From assembly GCA_033239125.1 (NCBI GenBank), contig BSWB01000002.1:54471001-54535000 (forward strand): DNA of 64,000 nt, written 5' to 3'. Positions within the stretch are counted from its first letter, which is position 1; each line of letters begins with the position of its first letter. Source of the stretch: Fagopyrum homotropicum (taxonomy: Eukaryota > Streptophyta > Magnoliopsida > Caryophyllales > Polygonaceae). Positions 45,802-58,610 of the stretch are shown here, piece after piece. The notes beneath the pieces were generated by a model. The model made no database searches, was not told the origin of the DNA, and saw only the letters and a list, made by a program, of their open reading frames with translations. The translations under genes were made by a program, and so were the position numbers.

Positions 45802-48225
45802 AACGAGACCCATAGAGATAACGAACTCATGGTTCTTCAAGAAGACGCGTGGACAAATAAAGATGCGAATTGAGGAGGGAGATGCATTCCAACAAGGTTG
45901 AAGGTGACATTCCATTAAGATGTGAAGTTTTCTTTAGACGCACCTAAGCATTTGAGTCAAGACGAGAAGAGTGATCGAACCATTTGCTAAAGATTTCAGA
46001 TACTATAAGTTAAGCTTACCAGGTACCAAAAAGTGAAGTTTCAACATTACTAGTGTTATGAGAAGAAGGGCATGGTGGGGAATCACGTGGAGTTGACCGA
46101 TCTCCATTATGATGATAAGACTAAGAAACGCCAAGAAGGAGGAAGTGTTTATAAATGATGACCCAATAAGATGAAAGACGAAATGAAGAGCTTTGGTCGA
46201 GAGATTTAAGATACCAACCAAGGGGAACGCGAGTAGATCTAGCTAAGGTTATGATATTTGGGAAGGTGCTCTTGAAAGACATCAAGGAAGAATGGTTAAA
46301 CCGATGAAATGGAGTTATATGAAACAACAAGGCGAAGAAGATATCGTTACCTTATAAAGAAGAGGAAGCATGAAATGAGGAATGAACTAACGGAGTTTAA
46401 GGTAAAGTACCCCGAGGAGGGTAGCCTGCATGAGAAGGTAACATGAGAAGTGTAGTAGAATAATAAGTCGTTGACTTAGGAGAAGGTCAAATACAAGTTA
46501 AGCGATGACAACTAAGAGCGCACATGGGTGAGTTGTCTATTGGTGAGTGTAGAGAGGATGAATAAACAAGACTATGGGCATTCAGAGGATCGACAAAAAG
46601 AGCTTAAAGTATTCGCGGTGGAAAAATGTCAATGGTATGGAAGTACGTCAACAGAGCGCATTTGTTTTAAATCAAAATAATGTGGAACAAGTTCAAGCAA
46701 GTACTTATAACAAGACTTCCGAGGAGGAAATTGTAACGATCTTACGCGACCTTCTTAGGTCATGGGATTGACATATGGGGGAATGACACTGATCAGAATT
46801 TTTAAAGTTTAATTAAGGTGAAGAGAACTAGAAGAAACAAGAGGAAAGTGAGGCTTCTATAGTTGATGTACGTTAAGGGGTAATACATAAAGAGGGTGTA
46901 TGGTATGTGGAGGATACATGGTATGTATGTGCTAATGAAATGAATGGTATGTTTTCGCAAGCAAAAGCTGAGTAAGATGTTTCAGACTCACACGGAAGAG
47001 TCATGGTGGTTATGGCGCGAAAAGGAGGACCTAGATTATGGCAACGCTGCAAGCTTAGAGTTATGATGTTAATGCTTGGAGGAATAATGAGTGGATCTTT
47101 CAGTGATTGTGGTTGGGAAATTTTGCCTAAAGGCGTGCTAGTACGGTTGTGAAGTTGCTCATGGATACCAAGGGATATATAAGTTGGCCAACAAGAGTAG
47201 GAAAAGATTGAAGTTTTGAAGTTTGATGTCGATATGAGACGTACAAAAGTACATGAAAGATCAAGGTTAGAGCCTCTGCAGTCGTTTGATGTGACATAAG
47301 AAAATGAAGTGTAAATTTATACGCCTACTTGAAGAAAGGATGTATATGGTAAGAGCTGATGTAGAATACGAGGAGTTCCTCTTATATGCTGGATGTCGTA
47401 AGAAGCAAAGAAAATTGTATCGATTTGTTATATGGCATGATTGAGTCTTGTAGTCGAGACCTTTGTGACTGAACACATGCGCGAGATAAAAAGAGGTTGT
47501 TATCGCCGTTCTTTTGAAGTGAGAAGAGGGATTAAGCTGAAGTATTGCTTAACCAAGGCTTCAAGAGTCATAAAATTTGAGCAAGTATCTCGAGTTCTGT
47601 AGATGAAGGATCTTTGAAAGAGGACGATGAATGTAGTAGCTACAGCAGGCGATATACACGGATTGAAGGACGTCACCTGAACATATCGGAGTGGACCACT
47701 TGCCAAGTGTTAGGACCAGGTTGTGTCGGTCATTGCGAGATGAGATGGGTGGAGAAAAGATGGATCCTGAGATAGAACGGATTTGTATGCGGCAATAGGT
47801 GAGTTTTACAATTAAGCTTGATTTGGAGTTGTTCTTGAAAGTATATCTTGAACTCTTGATTTGAAGTGCACGTTAGAATATATCTGGAACTCTTGATTTG
47901 AAGTTTATGTTTGGATATATCTTGAATTCTTGATTTGAAGTTATTATAGAGCACACTAGTTTGCAAAGAGAGAGACGGTTATCTCCGTTTCTACGTCGAT
48001 TTATATAAGTTGAGCAAGATGACAATGAAGGACAAACACCCCTTACAATCAATGGATGATCTACTTGATTAGTTGCAAGGGGTGGTAGCCTCTTATAAGA
48101 TCAAGTTAAGAACTTGATTGTCAACGTTTGAGAATTCAAGATCAGGATATTGCAAATACGGCATTCCATACAAGGTATGGTCACCATGACCCTGTAGAGA
48201 TGTCATGTGGGCTTACTAATGCCCG
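45802..48225 (+). pseudogene. Decayed plus-strand gypsy remnant G
   Basis: The clearest part is reverse transcriptase at about 47985-48215: words for YVDLYKLSKM, KDKHPLQSMDDLLD and GLTNA, interrupted by stops. Upstream, 45802-46330 is the inverted homologue of about 280-850 near E1; the rest is noncoding to my eye. It is cut on the left by E2 and on the right meets copia fragment H. Confidence 0.6.
47842..47952 (+). repeat. 37-bp tandem repeat, three units, in G
   Basis: Units begin TATATCTTGAACTCTTGATT at 47842, 47879 and 47916 with exact 37-bp spacing; the third is truncated. All units keep CTTGATTTGAAG. Confidence 0.85.
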
Positions 48226-50179
48226 TGTAAGATATTTTGGTCTACTCTCGAAGAAGAGAGAAGTGGTATGACAACTTGATTGTCACCGTTTAAATCTAAT
48301 AAATAGTGAGCTTTTTCCACTCATGTGTCTTGAGCAACCACTATCTAAAATCCATTTATGCTCCTTTACCTTGATGATATCCTGGAAAACAACAAACATC
48401 AACCTTTTCGGGTCGACCAAATGGCATATTTTGATCCATATTCAAGTACGATCATGTTTGGTGGTCTAGTACTTTTAGGAACACAGATTTGTTTGACTTG
48501 TTTCCTCAAACATAGAGGATAGGTGTTTCTAATAATATAAGGGTCATTTCTTCTATATGGACATGTAGATTTAACATTACACTTTTTACAACAGTATAAG
48601 CAAGTAGGCATATGAATACTTCCTTTGGCTTTGACAAAAGTAATAGTTGGTTTTCTAAGAAAGCTCCTATGATAACCTATACCATTTTTGTTAAGTGAGG
48701 ATTGTTGTTCACCAATTATTCTTTCAAGATTAGCTTTTGAACGAGTAAATTTAACAAGTGTTGCCTTCTGATCTTGACATGTTAATGTTAGATCAACTTT
48801 CTCTTTCTCTAGATCAATATATTTCGATGAAGAGAGGAGAGGTTGCCCTTGAGAATCGCATTTTCCGATTCCAAGGCCTTGATATTGTCATCAAGGTCTA
48901 CCTTTTCCCTGTTAAGATTTTCAATTTCAAGAGACATCTCACTTAGTTGTTTTTCTAGTTCAAGAAGCTTTTCTTTTAGAAAATTTATCCTTATTCTATG
49001 TTCCTTGTCATATATAATAATGTCTTTAAGGAATTGTTTCAAGTCAGATTCAGGTTGAGACATAATAGTACTTACCACATTCTCGACATAGAGATTTTAA
49101 TCTTCTTCATGATCGGCCATGAAATATAGGTTTGCTTGTTCTTTTTCGTCTTCTGATTCATTTGAGGATTTTGAAAAAGTCCATAAAGCTACCATAGCTT
49201 TATTCTTTCAATCATTTTTCTTGAAGTTGTTCCTCTTCTTTTGTGGACAATCCTTCACAAGATGATCTATTTCACCACATTCAAAACAAGTTAGCACTCT
49301 AGTTTTCTTGTTAGAGTTAGAAAACTTAACTCAGGGTTTCGATGTTCGTGAATATTGTCTATTGTTTGTAGAATATTTCTTTATGTTTAGAATTCTCGCC
49401 ATACCCTTAAAGATCATGGCAATTGTATCTTCTTCATCATCATCATCACTATCTTCCTCTTCTGATGGTAATTCATCCTTTCTTGATTTCAATGCTAGAT
49501 TCTATGTGTTGAGTGGGAGTTCTCCATCTTCTTTACCAAGAACCATTTCATGTGTGATGAGTTTTCCAAGGAGGTCATCAAGAGGAAGAGTTGAGAGATT
49601 TTGAGCTTCTTCGATGGCAGTCATATTTGGTTCCAACTTGGCTTTAGGAAAACTCCTTAGAACATGCCTAACTTTTTCTTCATTTATGAAGACCTTTCCT
49701 AGTGTGTCCATGTTGTTCACTATCTCAGTGAATCTTGTGAACATTTCTTTGACTGGTTCATTTGGATTCATCTTGAATAGTTCCTATTGTCTGTGGAAAA
49801 TGCTAATCTTTGTTTCCTTGACTTGACTTGTGACAACGAGTTTGTCCCATATTTCCTTTATACTCTTGCATGATAAAATGCGGTTTAATTCGTTGGCATC
49901 TAATCCGCAGTAGAGTAAGCTCATAACTTTGTTGTTCTTTGACACACTGTCCAAGTCAGGTTGTGTTAAGTCAGCTTCCTTCTTTGGGACTTTGACACCT
50001 TCAACCATCGTAGTTGGGACTTTGGGGTCATTCTGAATGATGCTCCATAGTTCCATTTCCTATTCAATAATGAACATACGCATGAGTGTTGTCCAACGGG
50101 CAAAGTTGTTGCCACAAAAGAGCGGTGGTCGTGATGAGGATCTTCTTTGAGCAAATCCTCCATCACCTACAGGATTCAT
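48226..50179 (-). pseudogene. Gag and start of protease of a SIRE/Maximus-like copia element H
   Basis: On the minus strand from ATG 50179 (MNPVGDGGFAQRRSS): copia-type gag (KEMFTRFTEIVNNM, MTAIEEAQNLSTLPLDDLLGKLITHEM), a zinc knuckle CFECGEIDHLVKDC near 49260, a long coiled coil (49078-48809), a second knuckle near 48590 with His replaced by Asn, then the protease start WILDSGCSRHM near 48340. Several stops interrupt it. Reverse transcriptase and integrase are absent; the remnant ends at about 48226 against G. Confidence 0.82.
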
Positions 50180-50220
50180 GATTAGTCCAAATGATGGTTA
50201 AATCAATATACCTGAGTCTA

Positions 50221-50232
50221 GCTCTGATACCA
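50221..50232 (-). other. Primer-binding site of H (tRNA-iMet type)
   Basis: Reads TGGTATCAGAGC on the minus strand, two bases from the LTR end CA. Confidence 0.92.
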
Positions 50233-50234
50233 AT

Positions 50235-51422
50235 TGAAAAATCGGTAGGTGAATAAAAAGGACAAAAGATACCCTAGAAGGGGGGTTGAATAAAGTATGA
50301 GAACTTTTCGCAAAACTAATCTCAAGGCCTTGAAATCAATTTCAAGGGCCTTGATGTTGATTTTAGCTATTTGTGAAACACTTTGATTTCAAGGGCGTTG
50401 AAACAACTTTCAAGGGCCTTGACTTTGTAGTCCTGCAAAACAAAGTTAGTCACAATAAAGCAGGATATAATGGGGAATGTAAAAGATCAACACGAGGATA
50501 TGTTTACGAAGTTCGGCTCAAATAGCCTACTCTCCGTCCCAGAGAATAGCCTTAGGATCTAACTATCTATTATCAGCATCAAAGAGTCCTAGATACAAAG
50601 TAGAAGAAATCCCCTTCTTATCTCACTGTAGCCAATGCTACGATCTAGCTCCAACTCTTCACCTTGTTATAATAGCCTAGTTACTTCGCAAAGTAACACA
50701 CACTTGAGTGTAACACTCTTTAGATATACCAATGGAGCTCTCGAGTTTCATCTCTCTCTAGGGGATAAAGCTTTTTAGACAAAGAGAGAAAGAAGAACTA
50801 TCTGATCGAATGAAGACGTTTAGGATCGCTTGAAGACTATTGATGTGTCCGTGTAAATTTCTGTCCTTGTCCTTCAATCGCCATCTTCTTTTATAGATTT
50901 CAATAGAGAGGTCTTCTAGCCGTTGGAAAGATGACCATTTGAAGATGATTCTTCTTCTCCATGAAGATCGCTTCATGGTTGAGATGAGATAGACGTTGTG
51001 GATCCTCATCTCCGAAGAACACGTTGATCTCTCGGCTCCTTATTTTTCTTGTATTTTTTTTAACGATATTAAATTCCAAAAGAGAGAATCTTCGTGCTTT
51101 ACAAGATCTTTAACGGTCGGTTGAAATCTTCAAGCATATCTTCTTGTTGAGCAAATCATTCCAAGATCTTCTTTAGTGATTTAAATTCCTTTAGGGCGCA
51201 GACTTGACTTCTTTGTTCCCTTGGAATTCATTTCAAGGCCTTCGTCGTTTGAACACTCTATACTCCTTGTCTTTCAAGGTCTTCCAAGATCCTTTGAAGT
51301 GTATTTCAAAACCTACACTTATTCAATACAAACCACCAAACGAAACCAAGCAACTCGATATATAGTCAATAAATTTTTAGTGTATTAAACTACTTCATTT
51401 GTGTTTATGTCTTCCATCATCA
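50235..51422 (-). repeat. 5' LTR of copia element H, 1188 bp
   Basis: The minus strand starts TGATGATGG at 51422 and ends TTTTTCA at 50235. Near its U5 end lies a cluster of TCAAGGCCTTGA-type palindromes at 50322-50333, 50340-50354, 50387-50403 and 50408-50422, with another at 51231-51242 in U3. The far LTR is not in the window. Confidence 0.78.
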
Positions 51423-51458
51423 ACGCCTGTACAACTTTATAATCAAGGTGGAGTTTTC

Positions 51459-54400
51459 AAATTTGAAGCCTCCAAGAGAAATCAACAACAATTATAAGTT
51501 GAGACCGTTCTTTTTTTCTTTGAAGGACAAAGCCTTAGCTTGGTATCAAGCTCTTCCAACTGGAAGAGTTAACACATGGGAGGAGATGTATTCGTAATTC
51601 CTCACCAAGTTCTTTCCGCCATCCAAAATGGCGGAGTTGAGAGGTAAAATCAATGCCTTTGCTCTGAAACCTAATGAAAGTTTGTTTAAATCTTGGGAAA
51701 GGTTTCAAGACATTCTATTGGATTACCCTCACCATAGCATTTCAAAGTTGGAGTTGTAGGAGATTTTTTATATAAGGGATTGCATGTGGAAACTCAATTC
51801 AAACTTCAATCTCTTTCTTGCGGAACTTTTATGGATATGAGAGAAGATGATGCTTGGGATTTTATTGAGAAGCAAGCTATAGTGATTGAGAAGTATTCCC
51901 ATAGGAAGATTGAGAGTGAAAATCGAGATTCCGGAGAACCAGAAGCAAGGTTGAATCCAGCAGCCCAAGCTAAAATTTTCTCCCTCAACAATGAGATTAA
52001 GGAGTTGAAAGAAGTTTTTAAGTCCAACATTCAATCGAAAAAGGAGCAGGACGTTGGCTATCTTAGAATGGATAACAATCAAGGGAATATGAATAACATC
52101 CAGAACAACCATTAGAACAATATCAACAACAACAACAGGAACTTCGACAAAAATTGGAGATCCAACCAACAAAATCCCGGTAATCCTTATTCCCATGCTG
52201 AAAATTCACTAACACCTCCTTCTTCTTCTTCTACACCTTTGAAAAGTCAAGGACAAGCTTCATCTAGTTCAAACCACCAGGAAAAAGACAAATTCGAAGC
52301 GAAGATGGAGACAATCTTGGGGAAGATGCAAGGAATGGAGAGTTCCATTCTTCGATTTCTAAAGAACAAAAAGCTTTGGAAAACCAAGTGTTTTAGCAAG
52401 GCCGGAGAAGTTTCTAGAGATCTAGGGAAGCTTCCCGGAAAAATGGAGGACAATCCGAAAGGGAGGGTGATGACAATTATTACAATAATTGGTGTAACAA
52501 CTACCGACCGCAGCCCGCGTTCGTTGAGGTTCCCGTTGAGAGGGAGAAAGAGAAGGAGAAGGAAGATGTCTATATTTCTCCTCCAGCTTATAAATCTCAT
52601 TTGCCATTCCCGCAATCTAGAGCGAGAGCGCATCTAGACAAGCATTTCGGTAAGTTTGTTAATCTTATGAGAAAACTGAACATTAACATACCTTTTCTTG
52701 ATGCAATTTTAGGTATGCCCACTTATGGGAAGTTCTTGAAGGAGATCCTCTTTAATGAGAGGAATCTTGAAGATTTTGGTGAAGTTAAGATGGGCACGGA
52801 GTCTTCAGAACTCTTCAAGACAATAACGGAAAAGATGCCACCAAAGCTGCGAGATCAAGGGTCATTGTGCATACCAATAGGAGTGGGAGAAGTCACATAT
52901 GATGCCCTTTGTGACTTTGAAGCAAGTGTGAGTGTTATTCCACTTGCGTTGTATGAGAAGGTTGGTTTACTTGAACCTAAACCTGTGAAGATTACGTAAT
53001 ATATGGTGGATCGATCCATTACTCGACAAATTTGCCTCATTGAAGACGTCGCGGTTAAGCTTGGTAAATTCTATATTCCTATAGACTTTGTTGTGCTTGA
53101 CATTCCTGCAGATTGTTCAGAACCAATCATACTTAGAAGACCTTTGCTTGCAACTTCCGGTTGTATGGTTGATTGCAAGAACGCTAGATTGGCCTTTGAC
53201 AATGGAGAAGAGAAAGTTGAATTTGCACTCTCAGCTTTGACAAAAGAACCACCACTTGGAGAGGATATTTCCAAATCATACTTGGAAGACCTTTTGTTGC
53301 AACTTTTGGCTGTATGGTTGATCTTGTTCAAAGATCCGCTACAAAAGGTTATAACCATGAGCATCATGGAGAAGGGAGCGGAAGAGGACCATAACGGCGA
53401 GATTGAGGCTTTGGAAGAGTTAAAAGAGGTGCACATTGAAGAATTTGAAGAATTGTATGATGGTTCGGAAAACACAAGAAATCTCGGGTAATCGGTGATT
53501 TCCACGGGCGTGTTTTAACCAATTCCATCCGTGGAAATGTATGTCGAGAGCAACCATTCGAATGACACAAAGAATCACGGCCAAAATACAACTTTACACA
53601 TCCGTGGAAGTAACAGTGGTGCCGTGGTTCTTGAAAATTCTGAGGAATGTTTCGTTCATTCTACAAACGTTCTAGATTCTTCTTCCACCACTTCCACACC
53701 CTTGGAGACATCCAAAGAGACACTGGACAGCCCTCACAACACACCAAAGGCATCTAAAACATTGGAATTGAAGCCACTTCCCGCAAATCTAAGGTACGCT
53801 TTTCTTGGATCTAACTCTACGTTTCATATTATAGTTAGTTCTAGTTTAAGTGAAGATTAGCATGATAGGTTTATGATTGTTTTGAAAAAACATAGGAAAG
53901 CTTTAGGCTACACCATAGAGGATCTTGTAGGAATTAAACCAACTTTATGTATGCACAAGATACTAATGGATGAGGATTATAACCCTTCACGTCAAGCTCA
54001 ACGACGATTAAACCCGATCATGAAAGATGTCGTGAATAAGGAGATCCTTAAATTGCTTGATGCAGGTATCATATTCCCGATTTCCGATAGCAAGTGGGTG
54101 AGTCAAGTTCAAGTAGTCCCAAAGAAGGGAGGATTGACCGTCGTGTCCAACAAGAACAACGAACTCATTCCAACAAGAACAGTGACGGGATGCTGGATGT
54201 GTATAGACTATCGCAAGCTAAATAATGGGACGAGGAAGGATCACTTCCCGCTGCCCTTCATTGATCAAATGCTTGAAAGGTTAGCATAACATTTGTATTT
54301 TTGCTATCTTGACGGTTATAGTGGTTTCTTTCAAATTCCGATTCATCCGGACGATCAAGAAAAGTCCACATTCACGTGCCCGTGGGGTACATTTGCTTAT

Positions 54401-56260
54401 AGGAGGATGCCATTCCTCCTCCATCTTCGGTGAAAGGGATTAGAAGTTTTCTAGGACATGCTGGCTTCTATAGGAAATTCATTAAGGACTTTTCGAAAAT
54501 CACTAAACCATTGACTAATCTATTGATCAAGGAAGTTGTTTTTGAATTTTCGAAAGAATATTTAGATGCTTTCCACAGGATTTGAGAAGCCTTAATCTAA
54601 GCCCCAATAATTCAACCTCCAGATTGGAGTCTTCCATTTGAGGTCATGTGCGATGCAAGTGGCATAGCGGTAGGAGCTGTGCTTGGACAAAAGAAAGATG
54701 GACGCACTCATGCCATCTATTAAGCGAGCAAAATCGTAGATGAATCTCAGCTCAACTACACCACAATAGAGAAGGAATTTCTTGCTATTGTATATTCATT
54801 TGAAAAGTTTCGTTCTTATCGTGTAGGAGCGAAGGTTATTGTATACACAAATTATTCAGCCATTCAGTATTTGCTTGCCAAGAAAAATGCGAGACCAAGG
54901 CTGATTGGATGGATTCTTCATCTTCTTCAACAATTCGATCTTGAGATTCGTGAAAAGAAAGAATTTGAAAATTCTGTTGTGGATCACTTAAGTCGTCTAC
55001 CACATGTCACCAATGATGAACTTCCTATTTATGACTCTTTCCCCGACGAACAATTGTACCTAATGGAAGTGTGCATTGATCATATCTCTAGAGGTAATGA
55101 ACCTTGGTTTGGTGATTTTGTGAATTATTTGGTTTCTCAAGAAATACCTCCTTGACTATCCTATGCTCAAAGAAAGAAGTTTGTTAAGGATGTTCGTCAA
55201 TACTATTGGAATGAACCTCTACTCTTCAAGAGAGGTCCATATGGCATCATTGGAAGATGTGTGCTTGAAAACAAAATGCAAAGTGTCATTCGTCATTGTC
55301 ATTCTCTTCCTTGTGGAGGACACGATAATTCTCACAAGACTAGCACTAAGGTATTGCAATCCGGATTCTTTTGGCCTACATTATTTAAAGATGTGCAAAC
55401 ATTTGTTGCTTGTTGTGATGCTTGTCCAAAGCAGGGAACATATCTAGGAGGAATGAAATGCCTCTAAACAACATCCAAGAAGTGGAGATCTTTGACGATT
55501 GGGGAGTTGACTTCATTGGATCATTCCCATCATCTTATGGTAACCAATACATACTTCTAGTTGTAGATTATGTTTCAAGATGGGTCAAAGCTGTTGTTTC
55601 TGCAACTAATGATGCGATGGTGGTTGTTAAGTTCATTAATCAAACTATTTCCCCATGGTTTGGGACACCCCGAACCATCATTAGTGACGGAGGATCACAC
55701 TTCATTGCCCGTCGGTTTGAAGCTCTACTTCATTGCCCGTCGGTTTGAGGCTTGATGACGCAGTATAGGCATATAGAACGGCATACAAGACTCCCATCGA
55801 CACAACACCATACAATCTTGTGTATGGGAACTCTTGTCATCTTCCGGTGGAGCTGGAACACAAGGCGTATTGGGTTGTCAAGTGGTTGAACTTTAGCATG
55901 AAGGAAGCGGGAGAGAAACGTCTCTTGGGTCTCCTTGAGCTATAAGAACTTCGCTTTAACACCTATGAAAACGTCAAGATCTACAAGGAGAGAGCGAAGT
56001 GTTGGCATGATAAGCACATCATTCCGAAAGACTTCAAAGAAGGAGACCTTGTTCTTCTCTTCAATTTAAGACTTCGACTCTTTCCAGGTAAGCTTAAATC
56101 TCGTTGGACAGGACCTTATGTTATTAAACACATTTTTCCCTATGGTGTAGTTGAAATATGGGGTGATAAGTGGGGAAGTTTCAAAGTGAATGGCCAACAA
56201 CATAAGAAGTACTCGCCGGAACTCCAAACTGAGGAAATCGCACTAATTCTCCTCACTTAA
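51459..56260 (+). pseudogene. Gag-pol of C, heavily broken
   Basis: Gag C-half (about 51500-52115, GTFMDMREDDAWDFIEKQA), protease region (52601-53250, YDALCDFEASVSVIP: the catalytic D-L-G is changed to D-F-E), reverse transcriptase N-half (53873-54410), RNase H and integrase remnants (54420-55750) and the integrase C-terminus (55750-56230). Lesions: many stops, a deletion of about 290 bp at 54412 that removes F-M-D-D of reverse transcriptase, a 28-bp direct duplication at 55704-55750 followed by loss of about 150 bp of the integrase core. Confidence 0.88.
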
Positions 56261-56271
56261 GCACAAAGGAT

Positions 56272-56660
56272 TGGTCTAGCCACGGACCTAAAACAAAGTT
56301 CTACTTGGGAGGAAACCCAAGATAATGCATTCTAGTTTTTCTTTTTCGTTTTTCTTAGAGTATATTAGCGTAGTTTGTTTTTGTTTGTTTCTCGATGGTA
56401 TCTTCGGGTATGTCTTGTTTCTTTCGATTTGAGGCTTGAAGAACGACCAAAATAAGTGAAGAAAGCCAAAGAATCGACGAAATTTAGATTTTTGGAAAAA
56501 ATTCATATTTCCACGGGTATAAATACGGTTCCACGGCCGTGGTTTCTTTAATTGAGGCCATTGAGAATCAAGTCGAGAGCTGCCACGGCCAAGGACACAA
56601 TTCCACGGCAGTGGAAGTAACAGAGGGCCGTGATTTTTGAATATTTGATGGGGCTATATA
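56272..56660 (+). promoter_or_regulatory. Post-pol block and internal promoter-like module of C
   Basis: The conserved block (56272-56328) keeps GGTC-N8-GACC and CTTGGG-aggaaa-CCCAAG although pol is ruined. Downstream come CCACGGCCGTGG (56531-56542), a half-site 'ccacggccaagg', TTCCACGGCAGTGGAA (56601-56616), CCGTGATTTT and TATATA (56655-56660), in the same order as A and B. Confidence 0.65.
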
Positions 56661-56821
56661 CGTTCTTCTTCTTCACAAACCCACAACCTTCTACCCTCTC
56701 TTCCACGCCCCTTTTCCACGCCAACCCCTCAAACCTCAAATCTTCATCCGGCGATCGTTTAGCACGATTTTTCGGTCCAAATTAAAGCAAACTTCATTCT
56801 ATTGCGGATTGTGAGAACAAA

Positions 56822-58586
56822 TGATAGCATGTATTATAGTCTATATTTTGGGACTTGTTTAGACGTTTTATCTTCAATAATCTGCATGTTTGGATGTATA
56901 TTATGTGATTAAATTGCTATTTCATCTACCTTTGCGGGAATCGAGGTCTACACCTAGTTTCGTTGTAATCGTAGGTAAAATGGCACATTTTGGATCGAAA
57001 TGGAGCTAAGGAGCTAAGGAGTCATAGGAGCTACATTCAGGAGCTTAGAATAGAGCTCAAGAAGCAAGGAATTAACAAAGAAGATTTACTTTGGACCAGA
57101 TTTAAGAGATTTCACATTCAGTTGAGATTCACCTCGGTCAGCTAGATTATCACCTCGACCGAGGTGATCTTGAGGAGTGCCCCGACCGAGGCGAACACCC
57201 TGGCGCGACGAGATATATTTTATTTGGCTGAGATCTTTTATTTTTGGAAGGAGGATCTTATATTTTTGGGTTGGATTTCTAGAAGGAAGATCATATATTT
57301 GGGAGATCTATTTTAGAGATAAGATATATTTTATTAGGATATTATCTTTTTAAGATATTATTATCTTTGGAAGATAATTCTCCTATCAAAAAGGGCTAGA
57401 TTTTCAACAATTCAGCATCGTCGCATCACCGAAAACCCGCTACACCACATTCTACACTGCAGGTAGGAAGGATTTTTGGAAGTTTGAAGGAAGTTTGAAT
57501 GAAGGAAGTTCATAGCTTTGTGATAGCTTTTGAAGGAGTTTGTAAGACTTTTTTAGATTCCTTTTGGTTTTATTATCTTGTTGGATTCGTGATCAAATGA
57601 ATCCTTATTTGTTTGATATTTGATTCAGTTATTGAAGCCTTGTTCTTATGGTTTTTGTGTTCAAATATTCATTCCTCTCCCATATATTTGATTATTGTTT
57701 TCATGATGATGAGTGGCAAATTTCTTTGTGCGATTCTAGGGTGATTGGCTGAAAGCTGTGGGAAAGACGATGATCGAATGATCTTAATCCCATTAGGACC
57801 CTGAAAGCTCGAGTCTTTATCCTTAACCCTAGAAGATATCGTTCAGTCAATGAACATCTCGGCCGGGGTTGAACTTGACTTACCAAGGTGACCTTTTCTG
57901 ATCCAAAACTGAGAGTTAATTGTTAGAGTTTGCCAAATCCTATTCTTATTACACCTTTCCTAGTTCAATGCAAGCCTAGGATGAGACATACCCGGTGATT
58001 CCTTTGTTTGTTTACCCATGATCATAAGTGTAGGTAATAAAGGTTTATCCTTTATTGGGGTTTGAGTGTGCCTTCATCCCATCTTTGTGAGTTAGCCTGA
58101 GACTTACCCGGTAAAGGTTGATTCTATTCCCTTAATTGGTGTGTTGGTTTGAGATTATATTTCCTTTCCTTAGTACCTTTAGACTTACCCGGTAATAGGA
58201 GCTTCGGTTTGGGATAGTGAGTAGTGAGACTTACCCGGTAATCTATTCCACTTTAGAAACACCTTCCCTTTGCAAAATCTCAGCTTTTTCCGCTTTATCT
58301 TTAGATCTTGAGTTGGAACCATAACTAGATGCTTTAATCCCTAGATTTTGCATATTGCCTTTGATTGACCTTAATATCATCTCTTGATTGCTTTAATTGC
58401 TTTTGTGGTTATTAGTTGCATTGACAACCTAGACTTGCTTTGTTTCACCTAAGTCCCTGATATCGACACCCCGGAATTCTTGCTTTTTACTATAATTGAA
58501 CTGTACACTGCGGGTTCGCATCCTTGTTTTTAGCATATTTCCTCGGTCATAAATTTAAATCTTGCACACACCGTTTGAAGCGAACA
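56822..58586 (+). repeat. 5' LTR of element D, 1765 bp
   Basis: It begins TGATAGCATG (compare TGTTAGCATG in A/B) and ends GCGAACA. U3 holds ACCTCGGT half-sites and the inverted repeat at 57149-57168 (ATCACCTCGACC/GAGGTGAT) plus CGACCGAGG at 57183. A weak TATA-like TATCAAAAAG lies at about 57379. The leader has four copies of GAGACTTACCCGGTAA-like words (57983, 58099, 58180, 58226). Confidence 0.85.
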
Positions 58587-58592
58587 AGTTTT

Positions 58593-58610
58593 TGGCGCTG
58601 TTGTCGGGGA
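58593..58610 (+). other. Primer-binding site of D (tRNA-Asp-like)
   Basis: TGGCGCTGTTGTCGGGGA matches the tRNA-Asp complement with two changes. Confidence 0.8.

Larger units (their letters stand above)
51423..56821 (+). mobile_element. Truncated Athila-type element C
   Basis: C lacks the 5' LTR, PBS and gag N-terminus (it begins within gag next to the H LTR) and is cut in its post-pol spacer by element D at 56821. It is closest to A and B, including a post-pol palindrome TTCCACGGCAGTGGAA, but its coding region is much more decayed. The remainder should continue beyond D, outside the window. Confidence 0.85.
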
